From a virus: a stretch of 41,821 nucleotides of DNA. Made by a program: the position numbers and the translations under genes. Every line of letters begins with the position of its first letter. The first letter of the stretch is position 1. Shown here piece by piece: positions 36,887 through 41,821 of the stretch. The notes under the pieces are model-generated. The model was not told where the DNA came from. It was given only the letters and a program-made list of their open reading frames with translations, and ran no database searches. Where the stretch lies: the IMG/VR virus record IMGVR_UViG_3300030329_003321, positions 1-41,821 of that record. One strand, 5' to 3'.

Positions 36887-39121
36887 TTAATATCCACCAC
36901 CGCCTCCAGTGCCTCCACCACCGCCTCCAGCAGTCGGAGTGGGCATTGTTGGTGCTGCTGCTGTAGTTCCTGATGTCAGAGTAGTAGTACCTCCTCCTCC
37001 ATTTGCCGCAGCTGCTTGAGAAACCATCATGGTTGTACGTCCATCAGGATAGTATGTAACAGTCTCTGTTCTACCTACTGAAGTAGTTATTACTGTATAA
37101 GAACCATCAGCATTATTAACTGTCTCACTAGTTGCAGTCACCTCTCCATCGGTATTACATCCAAAATGAGGTACACCACGAACTAAATCATTATCACCAT
37201 AGTTATCAGCAGGATCTTCGGTGTCACAAGCAGCATTTATCTCAATACCACTTCCATTTCCACTTCCATCATCACCATTACCATTTCCTAATTGTAAATA
37301 GAGATCATGTAATCCCTGCACATTGTTAGAACAAGGAACGGCATCAAACTCAATCACAGGAAAATCAATATAAACATCGGTATCTACAATATTAATAGGA
37401 GATAATTTTATTTCTCCATGTTCGTAATCAATAGTACCTACATTTTGTTTTACAATATCAGCTTGAGTTGGTGACATTAATCTAAACAAGAACATTGTTC
37501 CTTTGGAATGATCATCATCATTTGGTTTGTCTGCGAGATACACCATTCCTTGTATCCCAGAAACATGGAATCCAGTAGTTCTAATATTATGGCCTTTGCA
37601 GTTTTTAACAAACATACAATTTCCAAAACATAGTTCGTATTCCGCAAAACTATTTAACGCTACTCTCAGATCCCTTCTGATCCTTATAGACGTAATATTA
37701 GAGGTAATAGATGGATCAGCACCATCAATCATACATTGGAATTTACTGAAATTAAAAGTTGCTCCGAATTTACCTAAATCTCCACTTCTATTATATTCTG
37801 CAATAGCATTTATTATTGCATTTATAATATCTTCTCTAGATTTTCCTAAATTACAATTATAATATGCATTTATGTCTGGTTCTATGTACAAATATTTTAA
37901 ATCTGTCAATTCTAGGTCAATTCCACCTACATTATACTTTCTAACCGTATTTTTAAGGTTTTCTTTAAGGGCATTTGACAAATAATTTCCATTTACAGGT
38001 TTTACAGCACAAAAAACCTTCCCATATCGAGGAGGACTCAATTCTTCTCCTCCATAACAAGAAATAGCCTCGGTTTCAGGGAATACATTAGGAATTAATG
38101 CTTCATAATCGTCAGCAGTAACTGCTCTGTTCTGTGATGCATAGACTCTAGGACCATATTTCTTAATAGAGTTTATATCTTCAATCTCAGCACCTCCATG
38201 TGAGCAGGTAGTCACGTTAAGTAGTGAAATACCAGAGGTTAATGTTATTCCACCAGATCTACCATTAGTTAAAGTACCACTAAAAGTAACGTTACATACT
38301 CCATTTCCATCTAATCCATCACATACAATATAAGAAACTTCAATATAAGAAGGAGCCTCTAGTTTTTTACCAAAAATACCGTCTCCAAAGATTAATTCAT
38401 ACCTTTCTCCTTCTATTTCTTGCACCCAATAGATAGGTGATTCGCTATTTACTTCAAATAGAGTTTGATTTGTTGTATAATGTCCATGACAACTAGTTAC
38501 AGCACCTGTCTGATGATAAGTTCTACTCGTATTTGATCTTTGAGAAGGTTTTACTGTAACTTTAATAGTAGTTGTATCAATTCCACTGTTTGGAAGGATA
38601 AATCTTTGATTCGGATCATAAGAATCTACTGTAAAATTAGTAGTAAGCTGAGTTCCCTGAAGAAGTTCAATATTAGTGAATAATGCTCTGTTATTATTAA
38701 CTGGTCTTGTAATATCGTCTAATGATACAAAGGTATAACTTTCGTTTGCGAATGCATTTGTTATTGCTACTATTCCTTTGTGTAATTTAATATTTTGAGG
38801 TTGTGAAGAATATCCTGTTGTATCTACGTAAAATGACGCATTAAGTCTTGCTGCTCTTCTTGATCTAGGCAAATATCCAATATTTTGTATCAAGGAAACT
38901 ACATTTTCTCGCAATGTAGCACTATCCAGAAACACCTCATTCGATACCATGTTGGCATTGTAGGAGGTGATATACGTATTATAGGCAAGTATATCAATAA
39001 TTGAGGATAAATTAGATCCCTCAAAGTCATAATCCGTAAATTTGGAGTTGGCCCTGAGATAATCTTTTATTGATACCTTAATCTGGTCAAAATCCAGATT
39101 AGCAAAGTTAACTAATGGCAT
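36887..39121 (-). CDS. 6: baseplate wedge protein gp6 with Gly-rich tail
   Basis: This is a 744-aa protein (T4 gp6 is 660 aa), the wedge component that links wedges into the inner baseplate ring; it belongs to the gpJ-like family. Family segments include KVSIKDYLRANSKFTDYDFE near the start, NVVSLIQNIGYLPRSRRAAR near 90, LIFGDGIFGKKLEAPSYIEV near 240 and AVTADDYEALIPNVFPETEA near 335. The last ~115 residues are not gp6-like: an acidic Cys-containing stretch, a beta-like TSETVNNADGSYTVITT part with YYPDGRTTM, then an Ala/Thr/Gly tail ending in a GGGGGG-T-GGGGGY run. The ATG directly follows the gp25 stop (TAAATG). Confidence 0.95.
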   Translation of the reverse strand: MPLVNFANLDFDQIKVSIKDYLRANSKFTDYDFEGSNLSSIIDILAYNTYITSYNANMVSNEVFLDSATLRENVVSLIQNIGYLPRSRRAARLNASFYVDTTGYSSQPQNIKLHKGIVAITNAFANESYTFVSLDDITRPVNNNRALFTNIELLQGTQLTTNFTVDSYDPNQRFILPNSGIDTTTIKVTVKPSQRSNTSRTYHQTGAVTSCHGHYTTNQTLFEVNSESPIYWVQEIEGERYELIFGDGIFGKKLEAPSYIEVSYIVCDGLDGNGVCNVTFSGTLTNGRSGGITLTSGISLLNVTTCSHGGAEIEDINSIKKYGPRVYASQNRAVTADDYEALIPNVFPETEAISCYGGEELSPPRYGKVFCAVKPVNGNYLSNALKENLKNTVRKYNVGGIDLELTDLKYLYIEPDINAYYNCNLGKSREDIINAIINAIAEYNRSGDLGKFGATFNFSKFQCMIDGADPSITSNITSIRIRRDLRVALNSFAEYELCFGNCMFVKNCKGHNIRTTGFHVSGIQGMVYLADKPNDDDHSKGTMFLFRLMSPTQADIVKQNVGTIDYEHGEIKLSPINIVDTDVYIDFPVIEFDAVPCSNNVQGLHDLYLQLGNGNGDDGSGNGSGIEINAACDTEDPADNYGDNDLVRGVPHFGCNTDGEVTATSETVNNADGSYTVITTSVGRTETVTYYPDGRTTMMVSQAAAANGGGGTTTLTSGTTAAAPTMPTPTAGGGGGGTGGGGGY
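36894..36930 (-). repeat. 21-bp tandem repeat coding for a polyglycine tail of gp6
   Basis: A 16-bp unit (plus strand CCACCACCGCCTCCAG) occurs twice, starting at 36894 and 36915, a 21-bp period. It lies in the last codons of gp6 and is a GC-rich island in AT-rich DNA, consistent with recent slippage duplication. Confidence 0.75.
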
Positions 39122-39523
39122 TTATCTTGTTGGTATTAGCACAAATGACAATTCTTGGGGTGGAATATCAATTCCAACGACTTCATAAACAATTATTACG
39201 TCCATATTATAGTCATCAATGTTAGCATTAACGCTAACTCTGATTAATTTAACTCTTGGTTCATAATTTTCGATAACATTAATGATTTCTGACCTTACAG
39301 ACATCGCTGTAATGTCATCAACGTTCTCAAATAAGAGATTATTGACTTGTGATCCCAAGCTTTCATTAAAAAAACGTTCTCCAGGAGTGGTAAGAACCAA
39401 ATTCCTTAGAGAACGAGCAATAGCTGTTGTATTTTTAATCGCAATAAGGTCATTGGTTAAAGGATTAACCTGAAAAGACATACTAATGTCCTTAAATGAC
39501 TTACTTATACGTTGGACAGGCAC
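39122..39523 (-). CDS. 25: baseplate wedge protein gp25
   Basis: This is a 133-aa protein (T4 gp25 is 132 aa) of the gpW/gp25 lysozyme-like-fold family, a central wedge component at the sheath base. The signature LIAIKNTTAIARSLRNLVLT followed by PGERFFNESLGSQVNNLLFE is complete, and YEPRVKLIRVSV follows. The start is a GTG at 39523; the next ATG (codon 15) would remove the conserved ISKSFKDISMSF opening, so GTG is preferred. No Shine-Dalgarno is seen, but a CTAAATA element lies 23 nt upstream. The stop abuts the gp6 ATG. Confidence 0.95.
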   Translation of the reverse strand: MPVQRISKSFKDISMSFQVNPLTNDLIAIKNTTAIARSLRNLVLTTPGERFFNESLGSQVNNLLFENVDDITAMSVRSEIINVIENYEPRVKLIRVSVNANIDDYNMDVIIVYEVVGIDIPPQELSFVLIPTR

Positions 39524-39545
39524 TATTACTTAGCAAATATAACTT

Positions 39546-39552
39546 TATTTAG
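39546..39552 (-). promoter_or_regulatory. late-promoter-like CTAAATA upstream of gp25
   Basis: The minus strand reads CTAAATA, 23 nt before the gp25 GTG. It could be the first late promoter of the whole baseplate-to-capsid block. Confidence 0.45.
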
Positions 39553-39571
39553 CACCTTATCCACTCACTTT

Positions 39572-39712
39572 TTATTTGCCTTGACCTCTTGTGCGTTTTT
39601 TTGCTTTATTTCGAGAGGAAGCGGCATATTTGGTGTGTTTTCCTCTTCCTTGACGAGTTTTTTTCGGTACGGCTTCGACAATTTCGCCTCCCAAAGCACT
39701 TCTCATCGGCAT
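39572..39712 (-). CDS. 46-aa very basic small protein
   Basis: This short frame, ATG at 39712 to TAA at 39572, encodes PMRSALGGEIVEAVPKKTRQ followed by an Arg/Lys/Gln-rich tail with about 15 basic residues in 30. A GGAGGA Shine-Dalgarno lies 9 nt upstream of the ATG, inside the end of the 50-aa gene, which strongly supports translation. I recall closely similar small basic proteins in cyanophages, without known function. The charge suggests binding to DNA or RNA or packing into the capsid, but nothing in the sequence proves it. Confidence 0.8.
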   Translation of the reverse strand: MPMRSALGGEIVEAVPKKTRQGRGKHTKYAASSRNKAKKRTRGQGK

Positions 39713-39714
39713 TT

Positions 39715-39867
39715 TTAAGATTCCTCCACTTTTAGTTCATTTGGATCAAGTTTATTTTCGTAAAAATCAGTTGATAACTCATCTAAAACCTGAGCACACT
39801 CCTCAATACTCAGATTTTTATGAATTATTTGTCCCTGATGGACAATTTGGTATTTTTTACGAGACAC
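39715..39867 (-). CDS. 50-aa small protein, GTG start
   Basis: The frame starts with GTG at 39867, 5 nt after the glycosyltransferase-like stop, and ends at 39715. It encodes a compact protein with YQIVHQGQIIHKNLSIEECA then VLDELSTDFYENKLDPNELK. The layout is a beta hairpin followed by a helix with conserved-looking Glu/Leu pattern. No ATG is available in frame, and no clear Shine-Dalgarno is seen; translation may be coupled to the preceding gene. Its end carries the ribosome site of the 46-aa gene. From memory, similar short ORFs occur in marine T4-like phages. Function unknown. Confidence 0.7.
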   Translation of the reverse strand: MSRKKYQIVHQGQIIHKNLSIEECAQVLDELSTDFYENKLDPNELKVEES

Positions 39868-39872
39868 GTTCG

Positions 39873-40649
39873 TTAGATAACACGAGTTTTTTCGTGGCCT
39901 ACACGTATTCTAGGGTCGCACCAGATGTCATACCCTGCATCGATAGCATCTAAACAGAAACTAACGTCTTCTCCGCACATATCTTGTACTGCTCCAGACT
40001 CAAACTGTTGCATTTTAGGTGCGAACCAAGGATATGTCATTTTCTCATCTTCAAATACACCGTTTTTGATCATGACCCAACCAAAACCTGTGTAATCTAC
40101 AGTGAAAGGCTTGCGACGTTTGCTGATCGATTCCACTGTTTCGTGATTCATGACTCCACCATTCTTACGAAAATCATCTTCTTCTAACCAGTGTGCGACA
40201 GAAGTAGTTTGCCCGTCCTCTGTAGCATACCAACCAGCAGATATAGGACGATCATCTCCTTCAGCAGGTAATGCAAGGTCACATAATTGCCAGAACTTGT
40301 TAGTATCAAAGACAATATCCGAGTCAATCCATAACTGATAGTCGTATTCTAGTTTACCATCCCAAGGTACTTGATTAGGCCCACGAAGAACATTTGCACC
40401 TAATACTTTACAACGTGCAAAGTTTACCATAGAAGAGTAATCCTGACTAATCTGAATACTCATTCCATTCTGTACCATATCAAAGCACAGTTGTACAAAG
40501 TTCTTTAAAAAGATGTAAGAAGTTCCTCTACCTGGAAGACAAAATACTATCTTCTTTCCTTTCCATCTTTCTTTAATAGCTGGTATATCCCAATCTGGTT
40601 GTTTGCTTTTCTTCGGTGGTACAGTTTTTACCGTAAATCCTTTTGCCAT
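39873..40649 (-). CDS. glycosyltransferase-like protein (GT-A fold)
   Basis: This is a 258-aa protein with GT-A-type features. A first strand is at KKIVFCLPGRGTSYIFLKNF (residues 32-51), and a DxD-type metal/nucleotide-sugar motif is in LWIDSDIVFD (Asp109, Asp111). An acceptor-side segment DYTGFGWVMIKNGVFE is near 185-200, and a late GEDVSFCLDAIDAGYDIWCD is near 226-245, followed by a His (VGHEK, His252) typical of metal-binding GT-A enzymes. No membrane anchor or signal peptide is present, so it acts in the cytoplasm, perhaps modifying a host or virion component; the sugar and acceptor cannot be told. A strong sigma-70-type promoter (TTGACA-N18-TATAAT) is directly upstream, so it may be expressed early. 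Confidence 0.85.
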   Translation of the reverse strand: MAKGFTVKTVPPKKSKQPDWDIPAIKERWKGKKIVFCLPGRGTSYIFLKNFVQLCFDMVQNGMSIQISQDYSSMVNFARCKVLGANVLRGPNQVPWDGKLEYDYQLWIDSDIVFDTNKFWQLCDLALPAEGDDRPISAGWYATEDGQTTSVAHWLEEDDFRKNGGVMNHETVESISKRRKPFTVDYTGFGWVMIKNGVFEDEKMTYPWFAPKMQQFESGAVQDMCGEDVSFCLDAIDAGYDIWCDPRIRVGHEKTRVI

Positions 40650-40673
40650 AGCGTTGATTGAAATTTCATCTCA

Positions 40674-40703
40674 ATTATAACATCTTTTTATATATGTTGT
40701 CAA
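40674..40703 (-). promoter_or_regulatory. sigma-70-type promoter for the glycosyltransferase-like gene
   Basis: On the minus strand, TTGACA (40703-40698) and TATAAT (40679-40674) are separated by 18 bp. Both hexamers match the consensus perfectly. The -35 overlaps the end of the 76-aa gene. Transcription would start near 40667, about 18 nt before the ATG. Confidence 0.75.
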
Positions 40704-40930
40704 TATGAATCTTCTTCCCACATTGGCTGAGGGATAACCCTACCTGGTCCACCAACGCCGCATTTTGCTCCGAGTTTAATATATGATAAATCTTGTTCTG
40801 TATAATCTGTTTTTAACAATCCGACCATTACCTTTAACATCTCCCATGTACATTCAAATTCTTCTTCAGGGAGATTGGCATAAAGACATCTATCTTGTGC
40901 ATAGATGTGATAGGTCGTTTCATCGTACAT
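40700..40930 (-). CDS. 76-aa conserved-looking hypothetical protein
   Basis: The protein begins YDETTYHIYAQDRCLYANLP, continues with FECTWEMLKVMVGLLKTDYT (a likely amphipathic helix), then EQDLSYIKLG and a Gly-rich CGVGGPGRVIPQP end. Two or three cysteines are scattered and form no zinc motif. I recall the YHIYAxDxCLY opening from small cyanophage proteins of unknown function. Its gene is flanked by two sigma-70-type promoters, one upstream and one overlapping its stop, so it is likely an early gene. The ATG at 40930 has AAGGA about 15 nt upstream. Confidence 0.8.
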   Translation of the reverse strand: MYDETTYHIYAQDRCLYANLPEEEFECTWEMLKVMVGLLKTDYTEQDLSYIKLGAKCGVGGPGRVIPQPMWEEDSY

Positions 40931-40952
40931 AAGTCGTCGTTGTCCTTCACTT

Positions 40953-40981
40953 ATTATATATCAATTTCAACATAATTGCAA
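40953..40981 (-). promoter_or_regulatory. sigma-70-type promoter for the 76-aa gene
   Basis: On the minus strand, TTGCAA (40981-40976) and TATAAT (40958-40953) are 17 bp apart, one mismatch at -35 and none at -10. The ATG at 40930 is about 16 nt from the expected start. Confidence 0.7.
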
Positions 40982-40983
40982 GT

Positions 40984-41015
40984 AGGTAAAAAGGTAGACA
41001 AAGGGTTTTTTACCT
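40984..41015 (-). terminator. AT-rich hairpin upstream of the 76-aa gene promoter
   Basis: A 9-bp inverted repeat, AGGTAAAAA and TTTTTACCT, with a 14-nt loop, lies just before the -35 of the promoter at 40953-40981. The stem is weak, and the long leader transcript from the upstream promoter would have to pass through it. It could be a weak terminator or attenuator. Confidence 0.3.
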
Positions 41016-41156
41016 CGGAAAATTTTTGGCGATTTTTATATATACATCTCGAATTGTCACCTCTGTAGGTTAGGGTCTCTATCTTTTTTATAAACGCAAC
41101 GCCCCCGACCCCCGCTAACACATAAGACCGCAAATACTGTCAATACGCATATAACA

Positions 41157-41186
41157 ATTATAGCATATTCGTGCCATAAGTGTCAA
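41157..41186 (-). promoter_or_regulatory. sigma-70-type promoter with consensus hexamers
   Basis: On the minus strand, TTGACA (41186-41181) and TATAAT (41162-41157) are 18 bp apart, both perfect. It would make a ~220-nt leader before the 76-aa gene. The reason for a second promoter this far upstream is not clear from sequence. Confidence 0.7.
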
Positions 41187-41199
41187 CAATGCTCACACA

Positions 41200-41229
41200 C
41201 AGTTTGTAATACTTAAGAAGCACAAACTG
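41200..41229 (-). other. hairpin downstream of the 57-aa gene
   Basis: A perfect 8-bp inverted repeat, CAGTTTGT and ACAAACTG, surrounds a 14-nt loop that contains CTTAAG. It follows the 57-aa gene on the minus strand and could be a terminator without a U-tract or a protein-binding site. Confidence 0.35.
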
Positions 41230-41236
41230 CAGGCTG

Positions 41237-41307
41237 CTAAGTAATAAGAACTGTGTATTCCTTAAGTAATAAGAATGCAGAGTAAATTGTCAGACCTTAA
41301 GTAATTA
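41237..41307. repeat. three short direct repeats, core TAAGTAAT
   Basis: TAAGTAATAAGAA occurs at 41238-41250 and 41263-41275, and TAAGTAAT again at 41298-41305, overlapping the stop of the 57-aa gene. Spacings are 25 and 35 bp. The purpose is unknown; binding sites for a regulator or replication factor are possible. Confidence 0.55.
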
Positions 41308-41478
41308 CCAACTGACAGGATTACTCATATCTTCAATAATACTTTTGCACCTCTCATTGTCTTGTAATTCAAATACTTTCTCCCATGAAATATCGTGTGG
41401 ATTAAAGTCACTTAGTGTCTCTAATTCTAATGTTATTCTATACTTACTCTTCTCCGCTTGATTGTAAAGAACTGACAT
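41305..41478 (-). CDS. 57-aa small protein
   Basis: This frame from ATG at 41478 to TAA at 41305 encodes SVLYNQAEKSKYRITLELET followed by LSDFNPHDISWEKVFEL, then a charged helix and a PVSW end. It begins with a beta strand and continues with helices, and has one Cys. It is too short for a standard ORF cut-off. A strong sigma-70-type promoter (TTGACA-N17-TATAGT) about 30 nt upstream, and a codon pattern free of stops, support it. I recall near-identical small proteins in cyanophages. Function unknown; position near the origin-like region suggests early expression. Confidence 0.8.
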   Translation of the reverse strand: MSVLYNQAEKSKYRITLELETLSDFNPHDISWEKVFELQDNERCKSIIEDMSNPVSW

Positions 41479-41509
41479 GGAATTAGCCCGCTGTAAGTGT
41501 TACTTAGTT

Positions 41510-41538
41510 ACTATAACATACCTGAGAGATACTGTCAA
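41510..41538 (-). promoter_or_regulatory. sigma-70-type promoter for the 57-aa gene
   Basis: On the minus strand, TTGACA (41538-41533) and TATAGT (41515-41510) are 17 bp apart. It sits 32 nt before the ATG at 41478. Confidence 0.7.
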
Positions 41539-41550
41539 TAACTGATAGTA

Positions 41551-41558
41551 TATTTATA
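41551..41558 (-). promoter_or_regulatory. late promoter, TATAAATA, upstream of the 57-aa gene
   Basis: The minus strand reads TATAAATA, a perfect late-promoter core, 13 bp upstream of the host-type promoter. The gene may thus be read both early and late. The motif is 73 nt from the ATG, further than for other genes here. Confidence 0.45.
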
Positions 41559-41650
41559 AACAAAAGTGTTACAAATCGAACCTAAACTGTCGGTTCTAGT
41601 TTGTTACTGAACTGGTTTGTTATTATACCCATAAAATATTATCGAGGGGC

Positions 41651-41679
41651 TTGTAATATTTGCGAGTTCGTGTTATAAT
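41651..41679 (+). promoter_or_regulatory. rightward sigma-70-type promoter with overlapping inverted repeat
   Basis: TTGTAA (41651-41656) and TATAAT (41674-41679) are 17 bp apart on the plus strand. A 6-bp inverted repeat, GCGAGT at 41662-41667 and ACTCGC at 41682-41687, flanks the -10, which could be an operator. It is the only promoter pointing right and presumably drives genes beyond the window. Confidence 0.65.
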
Positions 41680-41711
41680 CGACTCGCTAAGATCACTAAA
41701 GAAACTAACAT

Positions 41712-41786
41712 TTATCAACACATTTTCCACACTAATTAACACTTATTCCACAGATTAACTCACTATTCTTATCAACTTGTGGAAAA
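41712..41786. promoter_or_regulatory. cluster of DnaA-box-like sequences, possible replication origin
   Basis: Within 75 bp are TTATCAACA (41712-41720), TTTTCCACA (41723-41731), TATTCCACA (41744-41752), TTATCAACT (41769-41777) and TTTTCCACA on the minus strand (41786-41778). The two TTTTCCACA copies fit the relaxed DnaA box TTWTNCACA exactly, and the other three differ by one or two bases. The DNA around is AT-rich. Whether DnaA binds here, and whether replication starts here, is unproven. Confidence 0.45.
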
Positions 41787-41821
41787 CGATTAGAAAACAT
41801 AAGTATATTTAATTTGCTATT

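Larger units (their letters stand above)
40931..41304. other. non-coding leader region between the 76-aa and 57-aa genes
   Basis: No convincing gene is seen in these 374 bases. They hold two minus-strand sigma-70-type promoters, two hairpins, part of a short direct-repeat set and a GC-rich island (41101-41115) of two C5 runs in otherwise AT-rich DNA. A GTG-started frame of 16 codons at 41060-41010 on the minus strand is too short to call. Confidence 0.7.
41479..41821. other. non-coding regulatory/origin-like region at the right end
   Basis: No gene is visible in the last 343 bases. They hold the early and late promoters of the 57-aa gene, a 12-bp imperfect direct repeat (CTAGTTTGTTAC / CTGGTTTGTTAT near 41597-41622), a rightward promoter and the DnaA-box-like cluster. 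This is a change of transcription direction. Confidence 0.6.

Noticed and set aside
41010-41060. 16-codon GTG frame in the leader region as a gene
   Set aside because: Too short and lacking a properly spaced ribosome site; kept only as part of a possible leader arrangement.
41101-41115. G-quadruplex on the minus strand
   Set aside because: Only two G5 runs are present; four are needed for an intramolecular quadruplex.
1-41821. tRNA, CRISPR array, insertion sequence or integrase
   Set aside because: No cloverleaf-like tRNA with a CCA-type end, no regularly spaced repeat-spacer array, and no transposase or integrase motif was seen in any supported frame. A tRNA scan would be needed for certainty.
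1-41821. Host metabolic genes such as psbA, psbD, talC or phoH
   Set aside because: None of the proteins in this window match these; only the NifU-like and glycosyltransferase-like proteins are outside the structural set.

Overview
This window looks like a contiguous piece of the late structural region of a T4-like marine myovirus. The order of recognisable genes on the minus strand, read right to left, is gp25 - gp6 - giant protein in the gp7 slot - gp8 - large DUF4815-type protein - gp13 - gp14 - gp15 - gp16 - gp17 - gp18 - gp19 - gp20 - gp67-like - gp21. This is the T4 module order with marine additions: a NifU-like protein, several very large beta-rich virion proteins and short conserved-looking ORFs. 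The AT-rich sequence and the small accessory genes resemble cyanophages of Synechococcus/Prochlorococcus. That host call comes from memory of such genomes, and the window contains no photosynthesis gene that would prove it.

Layout. Positions 1-3158 hold the capsid assembly genes: the prohead protease gp21 (cut by the window edge), a 198-aa putative virion protein, an acidic gp67-like core protein and the portal gp20. Positions 3216-6127 hold the tail tube and sheath. Positions 6211-8539 hold a zinc-finger-like protein, the NifU-like protein, the large terminase and a 47-aa coiled-coil ORF. Positions 8496-15344 hold a Cys/Gly-Asn-rich protein, a 651-aa fibre-like protein, the small terminase gp16, the neck/tail completion proteins gp15, gp14 and gp13, and a 215-aa structural protein. 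Positions 15337-39523 hold the baseplate genes, including proteins of 2498 and 4065 residues; the latter alone covers 29% of the window. Positions 39572-41478 hold a glycosyltransferase-like protein and four small genes. The right end (40931-41304 and 41479-41821) is regulatory: several host-type sigma-70 promoters, a late-type promoter, short repeats, hairpins, one promoter pointing right and a cluster of DnaA-box-like sequences.

How it works together. Nearly all genes abut or overlap by a few bases and are on one strand, so they form long late transcripts. A recurring minus-strand TAAATA core, resembling the T4 late promoter TATAAATA, lies 19-46 nt upstream of ten of these starts and often spans the stop codon of the preceding gene; an eleventh is near the 57-aa gene. 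The products build the prohead, package DNA, and form the neck, contractile tail and an unusually large baseplate periphery.

The most notable structure is modular. At least five kinds of small beta-rich repeat recur within and between gp8, gp14, gp15, the 651-aa, 2498-aa and 4065-aa proteins, as if they were interchangeable building blocks of the virion. I did not find a clearly new defence or mobile system. The best non-obvious candidates are this module exchange, the DnaA-box cluster and the late-promoter/stop-codon arrangement.
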